Assembly (NCBI GenBank): GCA_031411495.1
Contig: JANOBD010000101.1
Span: 1-64,000, forward strand
DNA: 64,000 nucleotides
Direction of reading: 5' to 3'
Origin: JANOBD01 sp031411495
GTDB taxonomy: Bacteria; Planctomycetota; Phycisphaerae; Tepidisphaerales; Tepidisphaeraceae
Part shown: one piece after another, positions 16,720 through 24,262 of the stretch
How positions within the stretch are numbered: the stretch's first letter is position 1
Layout: every line of letters starts with the position of its first letter
Notes under the pieces: generated by a model
Database searches by the model: none
What the model saw: the letters and a program-made list of their open reading frames with translations, nothing else
Told to the model about the DNA's origin: nothing
Position numbers and translations under genes: made by a program

Positions 16720-17646
16720 TCAGCGCGGGGCCTGCGTGCCGCCGAATGAATCGAGACGGAAGACCGCGTTCTTGTCTTTGGCGTGGACGACGGCCGCGCC
16801 AGTTGCGGAGAAGTCGGTGAAGAAAGCCGCCTCAGTGATGCCGGGCAGATCCTGTCGGGCAAACCCGGCCGCATGGCCGTCGAGGAACAGGACATTGGTT
16901 CGGCCGGACTTGTCCGGCTTGGTCGGATCCCACTTGCCGTGGCGCTGTCCGCTGAGCCGGCTGACGATGATGTTCGCCGCCGCCGGCGAGGCCCAGATGT
17001 TCCATTCTTTTCCGTCGAAGATCAGTGCCACTTCCGCGGATCGCTTGATCCTGGAAGTTTTCTTGAGCGGATAGACGGCGTCCGTTCCGAACGAGATCGA
17101 CGACGATGGAAACGCGTTCACCTGCTGCGAGGTGGCGGGTTCACCGCCATTGCCGCCGACGGTAAACGACGTGCCATTGATGCCGTAGGTGTTGAACGTC
17201 CAGCGTCCGTCGAGGAGGAACGTGGGGTCGTCCTTCTTCGCGCCATCGCCTGGAGAGTTTTCTTGAACGACGTCCAAAACGCTCGGACAAATCAGCACGC
17301 TGCTGAGCGCGTTGGGATTGGTCGTGTCGGCACTTGCGTCCTGCGGAGGCAACAGTTTGTTGGCAATCAGCAGCGAGGGCCAATAGTCCACGCCGCCGTT
17401 CTTCCAGATGACGGTCGGCAGGACGACGCCCTTGTTGGCGACGGAGTACATCACGACGGCCTGGCCGAGCGTGCGAAGGTTGGCGAGGCACTTCACCTCA
17501 TTCGCCGCCCCTCGCGCCTTATTCAGAGCCGGCAGCAGGATCGAGATCAGCAGGGCGATGATTCCGATAACGACGAGCACCTCGACAAGCGTAAAGCCGG
17601 TCGGCCGAAGAGCGCGATGGCCACGGCTATTCAGGGGGGAATGCAT
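16720..17646 (-). CDS. Type II secretion-like pseudopilin (H-X9-DG class)
   Basis: A 308-residue protein with a prepilin N-terminus: after a short basic leader comes GFTLVEVLVVIGIIALL, where prepilin peptidase would cleave after Gly and the Glu at +5 is kept. A mid-to-late motif, TNVLFLDGHAAGF, matches the 'DG' end of the H-X9-DG region common in planctomycete pseudopilins. These proteins are numerous in the phylum and their role is unsettled. The ATG at 17646 has GAGG six bases upstream. It lies directly downstream of the LamG/PEP-CTERM gene on the same strand. Confidence 0.8.
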   Translation of the reverse strand: MHSPLNSRGHRALRPTGFTLVEVLVVIGIIALLISILLPALNKARGAANEVKCLANLRTLGQAVVMYSVANKGVVLPTVIWKNGGVDYWPSLLIANKLLPPQDASADTTNPNALSSVLICPSVLDVVQENSPGDGAKKDDPTFLLDGRWTFNTYGINGTSFTVGGNGGEPATSQQVNAFPSSSISFGTDAVYPLKKTSRIKRSAEVALIFDGKEWNIWASPAAANIIVSRLSGQRHGKWDPTKPDKSGRTNVLFLDGHAAGFARQDLPGITEAAFFTDFSATGAAVVHAKDKNAVFRLDSFGGTQAPR

Positions 17647-17802
17647 GGAAAACCTCGTGAAGTTCCGCCGATTCACTGGACTCCGCTGTCGCCGACGCGG
17701 GGGTTGCATCGGCGGCACCATTCTAGAGCGATGCAGGGAAAATTCAACGCATTTTTCCCTCCAGTTTCTCGGAAAAACATCTGGACTACCAGAAAACGAA
17801 GC

Positions 17803-17826
17803 CGGATCGGCACTTGCGCCGATCCG
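17803..17826 (-). terminator. Terminator of the LamG/PEP-CTERM gene
   Basis: CGGATCGGC and GCCGATCCG form a 9-bp stem with a 6-base loop. On the minus strand the stem is followed by GCTTCGTTTTCT. It lies ~27 bases after the gene's stop. Confidence 0.65.
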
Positions 17827-17853
17827 ACTTCTCTTATGTGCCAGAATATGTTC

Positions 17854-18855
17854 TCACTTGCGTCGGCGAATCACCAGCCCGGAAAGCAGGGCGAGCGATG
17901 CGATCGATGTCGGTTCCGGTGTGGTGAACTGCATGGCGGTCGCGGCGCGGTCGACATCGCTGATGCGGACTTCGTCGATCAGTCCGTTGAACGGCTCGGT
18001 GTTGCCGTTGAAATCGCGCATCTCGTTGCCGAGCGCGAAGTCCGTGTCCTGCTGACGGAGCCAGCCGTTCATGTTGCCGCTGCCGATCACGCTGGCCTGG
18101 GTATTGATGCCGTCAAGCTCGGTCCAATAGAGCTTGAGGCTCGACGTGTCGGTCAGGTTGCCGTTGTAGGTGACGGCAACGTGATACCAGTGTCCCTGGG
18201 CGATATTCGGGATGTTCGCATCAAGGTTGTAGTTCGCGGTGCTTCCACCGACGCCGCCAAAGCCGCTGATCTTTTGGAAGCGAAGCTTCCACGCCGTGCC
18301 GGTGACGGCCGACGTGTTGGCCTCGATGCGGAACTGCCAGGAGCGATCCGAGCTGTCCGAGGCATCGCCTTCGCCGGCGATGATTTCCTGCGGCTGCGAA
18401 TAGTTCTGGGTCGGATCGAATCCGACTTTGACGATAGCTTCCATCGTGAATGCGTGCGTCGTCGGGTGATCGAAGGTGTGATCGGCGTTGTCGGCGGTGC
18501 CGTTGGCCGGCGTGAGAGCGCCGAGCCCGGGCTGAACGCTGTTGGCCGGGAACGGCGGAAGGGTCGAGGGCGTGGTGTTGAGCCCGCCGCCGTAGTTGTA
18601 TCCGAAACCGGTGAATGAACCGTTGTTGAGCGTCGCGCCACCGAAGAGGGCGTTGAGCGGCTGGTTCGAATCCGGCTTGACCGTGAACGCGCCGTTATAG
18701 TTGTAATGGGCTTGATCGACGGCGGGAGTGCCGAGTTCATCGAGGTGCCAAAGGTGCATCGTATTGGCATCAACGGAATAAGGGCCGACGAGTGCCGCAT
18801 TGGCTGCAGAAACGAGCGCGAGCGACGCCAGACCTACATATACCTGCTTTTTCAT
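17854..18855 (-). CDS. Secreted LamG-like lectin-fold protein with PEP-CTERM-like tail
   Basis: A 333-residue protein with signal peptide (MKKQVYVGLASLALVSAANA). The mature part looks like a LamG/concanavalin-type beta sandwich: 'MHLWHLDELGTPAVDQAHYN' near the start, then FTMEAIVKVGF, GHWYHVAVTYNG and FNGLIDEVRISDVDRA, the usual end of such domains. The C-terminus TTPEPTSIASLALLSGLVI plus RRRK fits a PEP-CTERM sorting tail (Pro-Glu-Pro, hydrophobic helix, basic end). Glycan binding at the cell surface is inferred. The ATG at 18855 has a strong GGAGGA site. Confidence 0.82.
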   Translation of the reverse strand: MKKQVYVGLASLALVSAANAALVGPYSVDANTMHLWHLDELGTPAVDQAHYNYNGAFTVKPDSNQPLNALFGGATLNNGSFTGFGYNYGGGLNTTPSTLPPFPANSVQPGLGALTPANGTADNADHTFDHPTTHAFTMEAIVKVGFDPTQNYSQPQEIIAGEGDASDSSDRSWQFRIEANTSAVTGTAWKLRFQKISGFGGVGGSTANYNLDANIPNIAQGHWYHVAVTYNGNLTDTSSLKLYWTELDGINTQASVIGSGNMNGWLRQQDTDFALGNEMRDFNGNTEPFNGLIDEVRISDVDRAATAMQFTTPEPTSIASLALLSGLVIRRRK

Positions 18856-19160
18856 ATTCTTTCCTCCGCGATTTCCAAAGACTTGTTGTGCTGGTGGAGC
18901 GGTTCGCCCCGCCATATCCTGCTATTTTGGGACAGGTTCGCAATAAGGCAAGGTATTCTTTCGAGAAAAATCCGGGAAACTGAGACGGGATTGGGTAAAA
19001 TCGGATCCGCACATTGTTATGGCCGCTGAGATCCACGCCCGTCGTGGGTTCTAAGTCGTTATTCGATCACTGATTACTCTGGTTCCAAGCAATGCACTCC
19101 GTCCCGCAGGGAACGCAATCGCCCTCCCGCGGGATTCGCCGGCGGCGAAAGTGAGAACTT
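18856..19160. other. 305-base divergent promoter region
   Basis: Separates two divergent exported-protein genes (LamG/PEP-CTERM and BNR). An AT-richer part at ~18930-19075 probably holds both promoters. I could not pick out a convincing -35/-10 pair or an operator, and no extra gene is apparent. Confidence 0.5.
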
Positions 19161-20483
19161 ATGACGAACGTAGTGTGCGGATGTCTCGCGTCGGTCGCCC
19201 TCGCAGCCCTTGCGAATGCGCGTGTCTTCACCGAACAGGACCCGACGAAACTTATGCGGGTCGGCGATGCCTGGGCCGCGAACTCGGTCAACGCCGCCAT
19301 CTTTCGCAACGACCCGATCACCACCGTCGGCGAGAAGCAATTCGTTTCCTACTACGATGCCCAGGGTCGCGTCGTCATCGGCATGCGAACAATCGGACAG
19401 CGCGACTGGTCGCTCACGACCACAGCACTCCACGGCAACTTCAAAGACGCACACAACATGATCTCGCTCATCGCCGATGGCGAAGGGTTTCTGCACATCT
19501 CCTGGGATCATCACGGCAACCCGCTCCGCTACGCGGTCAGCACGACGCCGGCGTCGCCCGATTTCGGACCGCCCGTCCCGATGACCGGCCAGACCGAAAC
19601 CAATGTCACCTATCCGCAGTTCTTCAAACTCGCGAACGGCGACCTGATTTTCTTCTATCGCGACGGCGCGAGCGGCCGGGGAAATCTCTGCCTCAACCGT
19701 TACGACGTGAAGGCGAAGAAGTGGACGCAGGTCCATCGGAACCTCATCTCCGGCGAGGGAACGCGCAACGCCTACTGGCAGTGCACTGTCGGCGGCGATG
19801 GCACGATTCACCTCTCGTGGGTGTGGCGCGAGTCCCCGGGTGTCGAGACGAACCATGACCTGTGCTATGCGAAGAGTATCGACGGCGGCGTGACGTGGAC
19901 GAAGACCGACGGCGCGCCTTACGAGATCCCGATCACGCAGGCGAGTGCCGAGATCGCCCAGGAGATTCCGCAGAAACACGAGCTGATCAACCAGACGTCG
20001 ATGTGCGTCGACGGCGAAGGCCATCCGATCATCGCCACTTACTGGCGGCCTCAAGGGACCGACGTCGTCCAGTACTTCATCGTCCGACACGACGGAAAAT
20101 CGTGGAGCAAGTCGCAGGTCTCGGACCGGAAGGTGGCGTTCAGTCTGAGCGGCGGCGGCAGTAAGCAGATCCCGATCTCGCGGCCTCAGGTGCTGGCGAA
20201 AAGTGAAGCCGGCAAGACATCCGTCTACCTCATCTATCGCGACGTGACCGAGAACGACGGCAAGGCGATCCTCGCCCGTTGCGACGACATTTCGGCCGGC
20301 GGGTGGACGCGCAAAGCGATCACGGATTTCAGCGTTCGATATTGGGAGCCCAGCTACGACCACGTCCGTTGGGAGCGGGACCACGTGCTGGATCTGTATG
20401 TCCAATCGGTCGGCCAGGGTGACGGCGAAACGCTTCAGGCGCTCGATCCGACGCCGGTGTACGTGTACGAGTTCAAGCCGTGA
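19161..20483 (+). CDS. Secreted BNR-repeat protein, possible PL24/PL25-like polysaccharide lyase
   Basis: A 440-residue protein with signal peptide (VVCGCLASVALAALANA). The rest is a beta-propeller of the BNR_4 kind with Asp-box-like pieces (SIDGGVTWTKTDG). The segment DAHNMISLIADGEGFLHISW and the following DHHGNPLRY places two histidines 20 residues apart. As I recall, that matches the catalytic His pair of PL25 ulvan lyases; a TYPQF tyrosine and an FYRDG arginine follow. Cleavage of a uronic-acid-containing glycan is therefore plausible but unproven; a sialidase-like or non-catalytic role is the alternative. A GTGAG purine run precedes the ATG. Confidence 0.75.
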   Translation: MTNVVCGCLASVALAALANARVFTEQDPTKLMRVGDAWAANSVNAAIFRNDPITTVGEKQFVSYYDAQGRVVIGMRTIGQRDWSLTTTALHGNFKDAHNMISLIADGEGFLHISWDHHGNPLRYAVSTTPASPDFGPPVPMTGQTETNVTYPQFFKLANGDLIFFYRDGASGRGNLCLNRYDVKAKKWTQVHRNLISGEGTRNAYWQCTVGGDGTIHLSWVWRESPGVETNHDLCYAKSIDGGVTWTKTDGAPYEIPITQASAEIAQEIPQKHELINQTSMCVDGEGHPIIATYWRPQGTDVVQYFIVRHDGKSWSKSQVSDRKVAFSLSGGGSKQIPISRPQVLAKSEAGKTSVYLIYRDVTENDGKAILARCDDISAGGWTRKAITDFSVRYWEPSYDHVRWERDHVLDLYVQSVGQGDGETLQALDPTPVYVYEFKP

Positions 20484-21137
20484 GAGCGGTTCGAACGCAG
20501 GGCGGTCAAATTCCCGCGCCGCTCGCAATCGATCGGCGGGTTTTTGAACTTCGCGGATGACGGGGCAATTCGCCGTCTTGCTTCGATTGCCGCAGACACG
20601 ATCAGAGCGACCGAGGAAGCGGCCGCGGCGGCGCGCTGCGCGAAAATGCAGTTTTGCGCAGCGCCGACCGTAAGGATAGATGTCCTGGGAGAATCGACCA
20701 TTCGCGCCCGAACCATCCGTCAAAACGGGGCGGTGGCGACGGCCCGGAATGACCCACGATTACCCATTCGCGCCCGTTTCGACCCGCCCAGATTGCCGCG
20801 CAGCGCTTCGTGCGTGTTCGAATGACAGCGGATCGCTGGGCGAGCCAGTTTCAGAAAGGTGTTCCGCCCCCAGGGAATCCCAGGACCGGCGCCTGCGGCG
20901 TGGCCATGAAATCGGAGTGGTCGCTCCCCCGGCGGATCCGGTGCGCCTGCCTCCGCCACAACGCTGTCAATTCGATGGAATATTCCGAGCGGCCAAAAGG
21001 TTTGAAGCGTGGACGAAAACCCACTCTGCGCAAACCGGGTGCAATGCGCAACGGGCGAGTCGCAGGCTCGTCTCACGGTGCACTGCGCGCCTTGCCCGTC
21101 GCCGCTGCTTGCGGTCAAGTCAAAAGGAGAGAATCAA
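20484..21137. other. 654-base gap upstream of the sugar dehydrogenase gene
   Basis: A probable terminator of the BNR gene lies at ~20512-20545, an imperfect hairpin ending CGGCGGGTTTTTG. A 13-base word, CCATTCGCGCCCG, occurs twice (~20697 and ~20764). Open frames in this stretch give no family-like protein on either strand. The promoter for the next gene should lie here but is not obvious. Confidence 0.45.
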
Positions 21138-22613
21138 ATGCTGTCTCGACATCGCAGGATCATCGCCGCCTCGCTCGCCGCGTTCTCTGTCGCGTCGATC
21201 GCGAGTGCCGTTCCGCTGACGCCAATTCCTCGCGGCGACCTTTCGGTCCAACTCCAAGCCGTCGCAACCGGTATGTCCGCGCCGCTCTATGGCACAGCCG
21301 CCCCCGGAGACACAAACCGCATGTTCGTTCTGGAACAGCGCGGGTTGATCCGAATCCTCCAGAACGATGTTCTTCAACCTGGCAATGCGTTGGACATGAC
21401 CTCGCTCATCGGCGGCGCGATGAATCCCGCCAACGCCAATGACGAGCGCGGACTGCTCGGGCTCGCCTTTCATCCCGGCTTCAACGACTCGACAAGCCCG
21501 GGGTTCCAGACGCTTTACACGTTTAACTCTCAGCCGGTCGCGACCGGCAGCGCGATCACCTATGCCGCGCCCAACAGCGCCACGCAGAACTACAAGACCG
21601 TCATCAACGAATGGAAGATGGATCCGAGCAATCCAAGTGCGATCGATCCCACTTCGCGCCGTGAGGTGATTTCGTTCGGCAAAAACGCCAACAACCACAA
21701 TGGCGGCACGATCGCCTTCGGACCGGACGGATTCGTGTACCTGGCACTCGGCGATGGCGGCAACGCCAATGACGTCGGAGCCAGCCATATCGAGCCCACA
21801 GGCAACGGACAAAACCTCACCACGCCGCTCGGCAAGATGATTCGCATCGACCCGGTCAACCCAGCACTCACGCCCTTGAGTGCCAACCCCGTCAGCGGCA
21901 ACGGACAATACCGCATCCCGATCAGTAACATGGGCCAGACGCAGGGCAGCGTTCCCGAGATGTTCGCGATGGGTTTCCGCAACCCGTATCGCTACTCGTT
22001 CGACAAGGCCAACGGTCAACTCATCATGGCGGACGTCGGGCAGAACACGATCGAGGAAATCGATCGCGTCGTCGCCGGCGGAAATTACGGCTGGCCGATC
22101 AAGGAAGGCGACTTCCTGTTCAATCGCGTCACTGGCCCCGGCGGGAATGCCGGCACCGTCGGCGCGCGCAGCCCGGGACTTCCGCTGGGACTGACCGATC
22201 CGATCTCCGGCCCGGCCGGCACGCTCGAATACGACCACGGCGACGGCATCTCCATCACCGGCGGATTCGTCTACCGCGGCACGGCGATCCCGCAGCTGGT
22301 CGGGAAATACGTCTTTGGCGACCTCGCGCTCCGCGCCCAGCCCACCCGCGTCGACGGCCGGCTGTTCTATGCCGACCTCGACACCGGCGCCATCAAGGAG
22401 TTCCTGCTCCCGCAGTTCGCAAACAACCAGATCCCCAACGGCCTGACCATTCACGGCTTCGGCCAGGGCCCTGACGGCGAGCTCTACGCGATGATGACCA
22501 ACACCCCTGCGAACGGCACGGGCGGGATCATCTACAAGCTCGTGCTGCCCGAGCCGACATCGGTCGCGGCGGGTGCGGGCGCGATCTGGATGGTACGCCG
22601 TCGACGCAAGTGA
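21138..22613 (+). CDS. PQQ-dependent sugar dehydrogenase-like protein with PEP-CTERM-like tail
   Basis: A 491-residue exported protein. Signal peptide: HRRIIAASLAAFSVASIASA. The body is the six-bladed propeller of the soluble glucose/aldose dehydrogenase (GSDH) family: ERGLLGLAFHPGF carries the active-site His, with FGKNANNHNGGTIAFGPDG, YLALGDGGNANDVG, MFAMGFRNPYRYSF and GNYGWPIKEG following. It probably oxidises sugars or aldoses outside the cytoplasm using PQQ and Ca2+. The end, LPEPTSVAAGAGAIWMV plus RRRRK, is PEP-CTERM-like though its hydrophobic part is short. The ATG has an AAAGGAGAG site. Confidence 0.85.
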   Translation: MLSRHRRIIAASLAAFSVASIASAVPLTPIPRGDLSVQLQAVATGMSAPLYGTAAPGDTNRMFVLEQRGLIRILQNDVLQPGNALDMTSLIGGAMNPANANDERGLLGLAFHPGFNDSTSPGFQTLYTFNSQPVATGSAITYAAPNSATQNYKTVINEWKMDPSNPSAIDPTSRREVISFGKNANNHNGGTIAFGPDGFVYLALGDGGNANDVGASHIEPTGNGQNLTTPLGKMIRIDPVNPALTPLSANPVSGNGQYRIPISNMGQTQGSVPEMFAMGFRNPYRYSFDKANGQLIMADVGQNTIEEIDRVVAGGNYGWPIKEGDFLFNRVTGPGGNAGTVGARSPGLPLGLTDPISGPAGTLEYDHGDGISITGGFVYRGTAIPQLVGKYVFGDLALRAQPTRVDGRLFYADLDTGAIKEFLLPQFANNQIPNGLTIHGFGQGPDGELYAMMTNTPANGTGGIIYKLVLPEPTSVAAGAGAIWMVRRRRK

Positions 22614-22678
22614 GGTTTCCGAACCGAACGCCAGCTTCCGGTACGGAGAAGGTGCGACCTCGCGAAAGAGGTTGAGTT

Positions 22679-22714
22679 GGGGACGGATGTCGAGCGATGC
22701 TCACGCCCGTCCCC
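22679..22714. terminator. Hairpin between convergent genes
   Basis: GGGGACGG and CCGTCCCC (8 bp) flank a 20-base loop in the gap between the sugar dehydrogenase and rsmE 3' ends. There is no T-tract. Confidence 0.4.
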
Positions 22715-22718
22715 GGCC

Positions 22719-23423
22719 TCATTTCTGGGAGGCGGCTGAACTGATACACGCGACGAGCCCGGCCGCGACGACCGCCGCCGTTTCCAGTCGCAGAATGGTC
22801 GCGGTGAGCGATACCTCAATCGCGCCGCGCGAGAGGAGAAGTTCGATTTCCGCATCGGTCCAGCCGCCCTCCGGGCCGATCAGGAGTTGAACCGCGCCGG
22901 GCTTGATCGATGACGCGAGCGAGGGAACGGCTTCGCGCGTAGAAAGGAGAAACGTCTGCGTGCCGTCAATGGAAAGTGATTCGACTGGAGACAGATCGGC
23001 GATGGCCATGAGGCCCGCCCGTCGGGATTGCTTGGCGCTCTCGACGGCGATGCGTTTCCAGCGGTCGGACTTGCTGGTGCCGGCGGGATGAACCACGCTC
23101 CGCGCCGTCTTGAGAGGCACCCACCGCGCGACGCCGAGTTCGCTGAGCTTTTCGACAAGCCAGTCGGCCCGCTCGTTCTTTGGGACGGCGCTGGCGACGG
23201 TGATGGAGCAAACGAGATGGTGTTCATCGATCCGATCGACGATGGCGGTGACGTGATCGCGATCGACGCGGTCGAGCATTGCGCTGCCGCGACGGCCGGC
23301 GGCGTCAAAGAGCTCGATCGGTTCGCCGGAGGCGAGGCGCAGCACATCGCGCACGTGATGGGCTTCGTTCGCATCGAGCGAGACGGAGCCGAGGTGAAGT
23401 GCCTGGACGAACGCGCGGCGCAT
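22719..23423 (-). CDS. rsmE: 16S rRNA (uracil-1498-N3)-methyltransferase
   Basis: A 234-residue SPOUT methyltransferase that modifies U1498 in the decoding region of 16S rRNA. It starts RRAFVQALHLGSVSLDANEA and keeps HHVRDVLRLASGEPIELFD, KNERADWLVEKLSELG, ESAKQSRRAG and the cofactor-knot motif LLIGPEGGWTDAEIELL. The C-terminal ATILRLETAAVVAAGLVA is equally typical. The start at 23423 is fixed by similarity to family N-termini; the open frame continues far upstream but overlaps the next gene. It is divergent from the P-loop gene at 23532. Confidence 0.92.
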   Translation of the reverse strand: MRRAFVQALHLGSVSLDANEAHHVRDVLRLASGEPIELFDAAGRRGSAMLDRVDRDHVTAIVDRIDEHHLVCSITVASAVPKNERADWLVEKLSELGVARWVPLKTARSVVHPAGTSKSDRWKRIAVESAKQSRRAGLMAIADLSPVESLSIDGTQTFLLSTREAVPSLASSIKPGAVQLLIGPEGGWTDAEIELLLSRGAIEVSLTATILRLETAAVVAAGLVACISSAASQK

Positions 23424-23531
23424 GCAGGGGATTATCGGGCGCGAACGGCAACTCGCAATTGGCGCGGCTATCAAAGGATCCGATTCGACGATTGGAGACT
23501 CGCGCGATCGTTCGATAGAGTGCCTCGCCGA

Positions 23532-24149
23532 ATGGTTGATCGCACCGCACTCCCAACTTCGGGCCCGGCGAAAATCGTACTGACCGGGGCGCCGGGATCG
23601 GGCAAGAGCACCATCGCCTTCGAGCTGGCGAGGCGGTATCCGCAGTTGTTCGTCGTCGTCCCCGAGGCGGCCACGCAGTACTACACCGCGCTCGGCTTCC
23701 GGTGGGACCAGTTGCAGATCGAGCAGCAACGGGAGGCGCAGCGCGGCATCTATCGCCTGCAGGTGGAGCAGGAACAGCGGATCGCGGCGCTGCACCCGGA
23801 GAAGACGTTGCTGATGGACCGCGGCACGATCGATGGCGCCGCCTATTGGCCGGACGGGCCGAAAGAGTATTGGCGCGACCTCGGCACGACGGAGTCGCAA
23901 GAGATCGCGCGATACGCCATGGTGATCGTGCTCGAAAGCTCGGCGGCGATCGGCCTGTACGACGGCGACGTATCGAACCTGGTGCGTTTCGAAGATGCGG
24001 CAGGGGCGCTGGAGAATGCCAAGCTGCTCGCGGCGCTCTGGTCGGCCCATCCGAATGTGCGGCTGGTGTCGGCCCATCGCGATCTGGAACAGAAGATCGC
24101 GATTGTCGAAAAGTTGGTCATGCAATTCGCGAACGCTCGAAGAACTTGA
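23532..24149 (+). CDS. AAA-type P-loop ATPase/kinase (AAA_28, NadR-like)
   Basis: A 205-residue P-loop protein. Walker A is TGAPGSGKST (~19-28); LLMDRGTIDGAAYW supplies a Walker B-like Asp and the downstream residues seen in AAA_28 and NadR kinase-domain proteins. The fold suggests a small-molecule kinase, but the substrate is not evident. The ATG at 23532 lies in a 108-base divergent gap with rsmE and has a weak ribosome-binding site; the longer upstream open frame is antisense to rsmE. Confidence 0.75.
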   Translation: MVDRTALPTSGPAKIVLTGAPGSGKSTIAFELARRYPQLFVVVPEAATQYYTALGFRWDQLQIEQQREAQRGIYRLQVEQEQRIAALHPEKTLLMDRGTIDGAAYWPDGPKEYWRDLGTTESQEIARYAMVIVLESSAAIGLYDGDVSNLVRFEDAAGALENAKLLAALWSAHPNVRLVSAHRDLEQKIAIVEKLVMQFANARRT

Positions 24150-24262
24150 TCCACCGGTCACACGGTTTGTACGTTTGGCCGGCGATTTTGGTCTGAACGA
24201 CCGCGCCGGCTTCAATTCCACGGCGAAATCCGCTAGGGTTTCGGCCTCACCAGCGAACAACC

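Noticed and set aside
18660..18685. tRNA T-arm-like sequence (GCTGG-TTCGAAT-CCGGC)
   Set aside because: It lies inside the LamG/PEP-CTERM coding frame and no acceptor, D or anticodon arms can be drawn around it.
19074..20723. 549-codon minus-strand frame opposite the BNR gene
   Set aside because: The plus strand gives a signal peptide and propeller motifs; the minus frame gives none. Shadow frame.
20680..21219. 179-codon plus-strand frame before the sugar dehydrogenase
   Set aside because: Cys/Arg/Ser-rich translation typical of out-of-frame DNA, and it overlaps the signal peptide of a well-supported gene.
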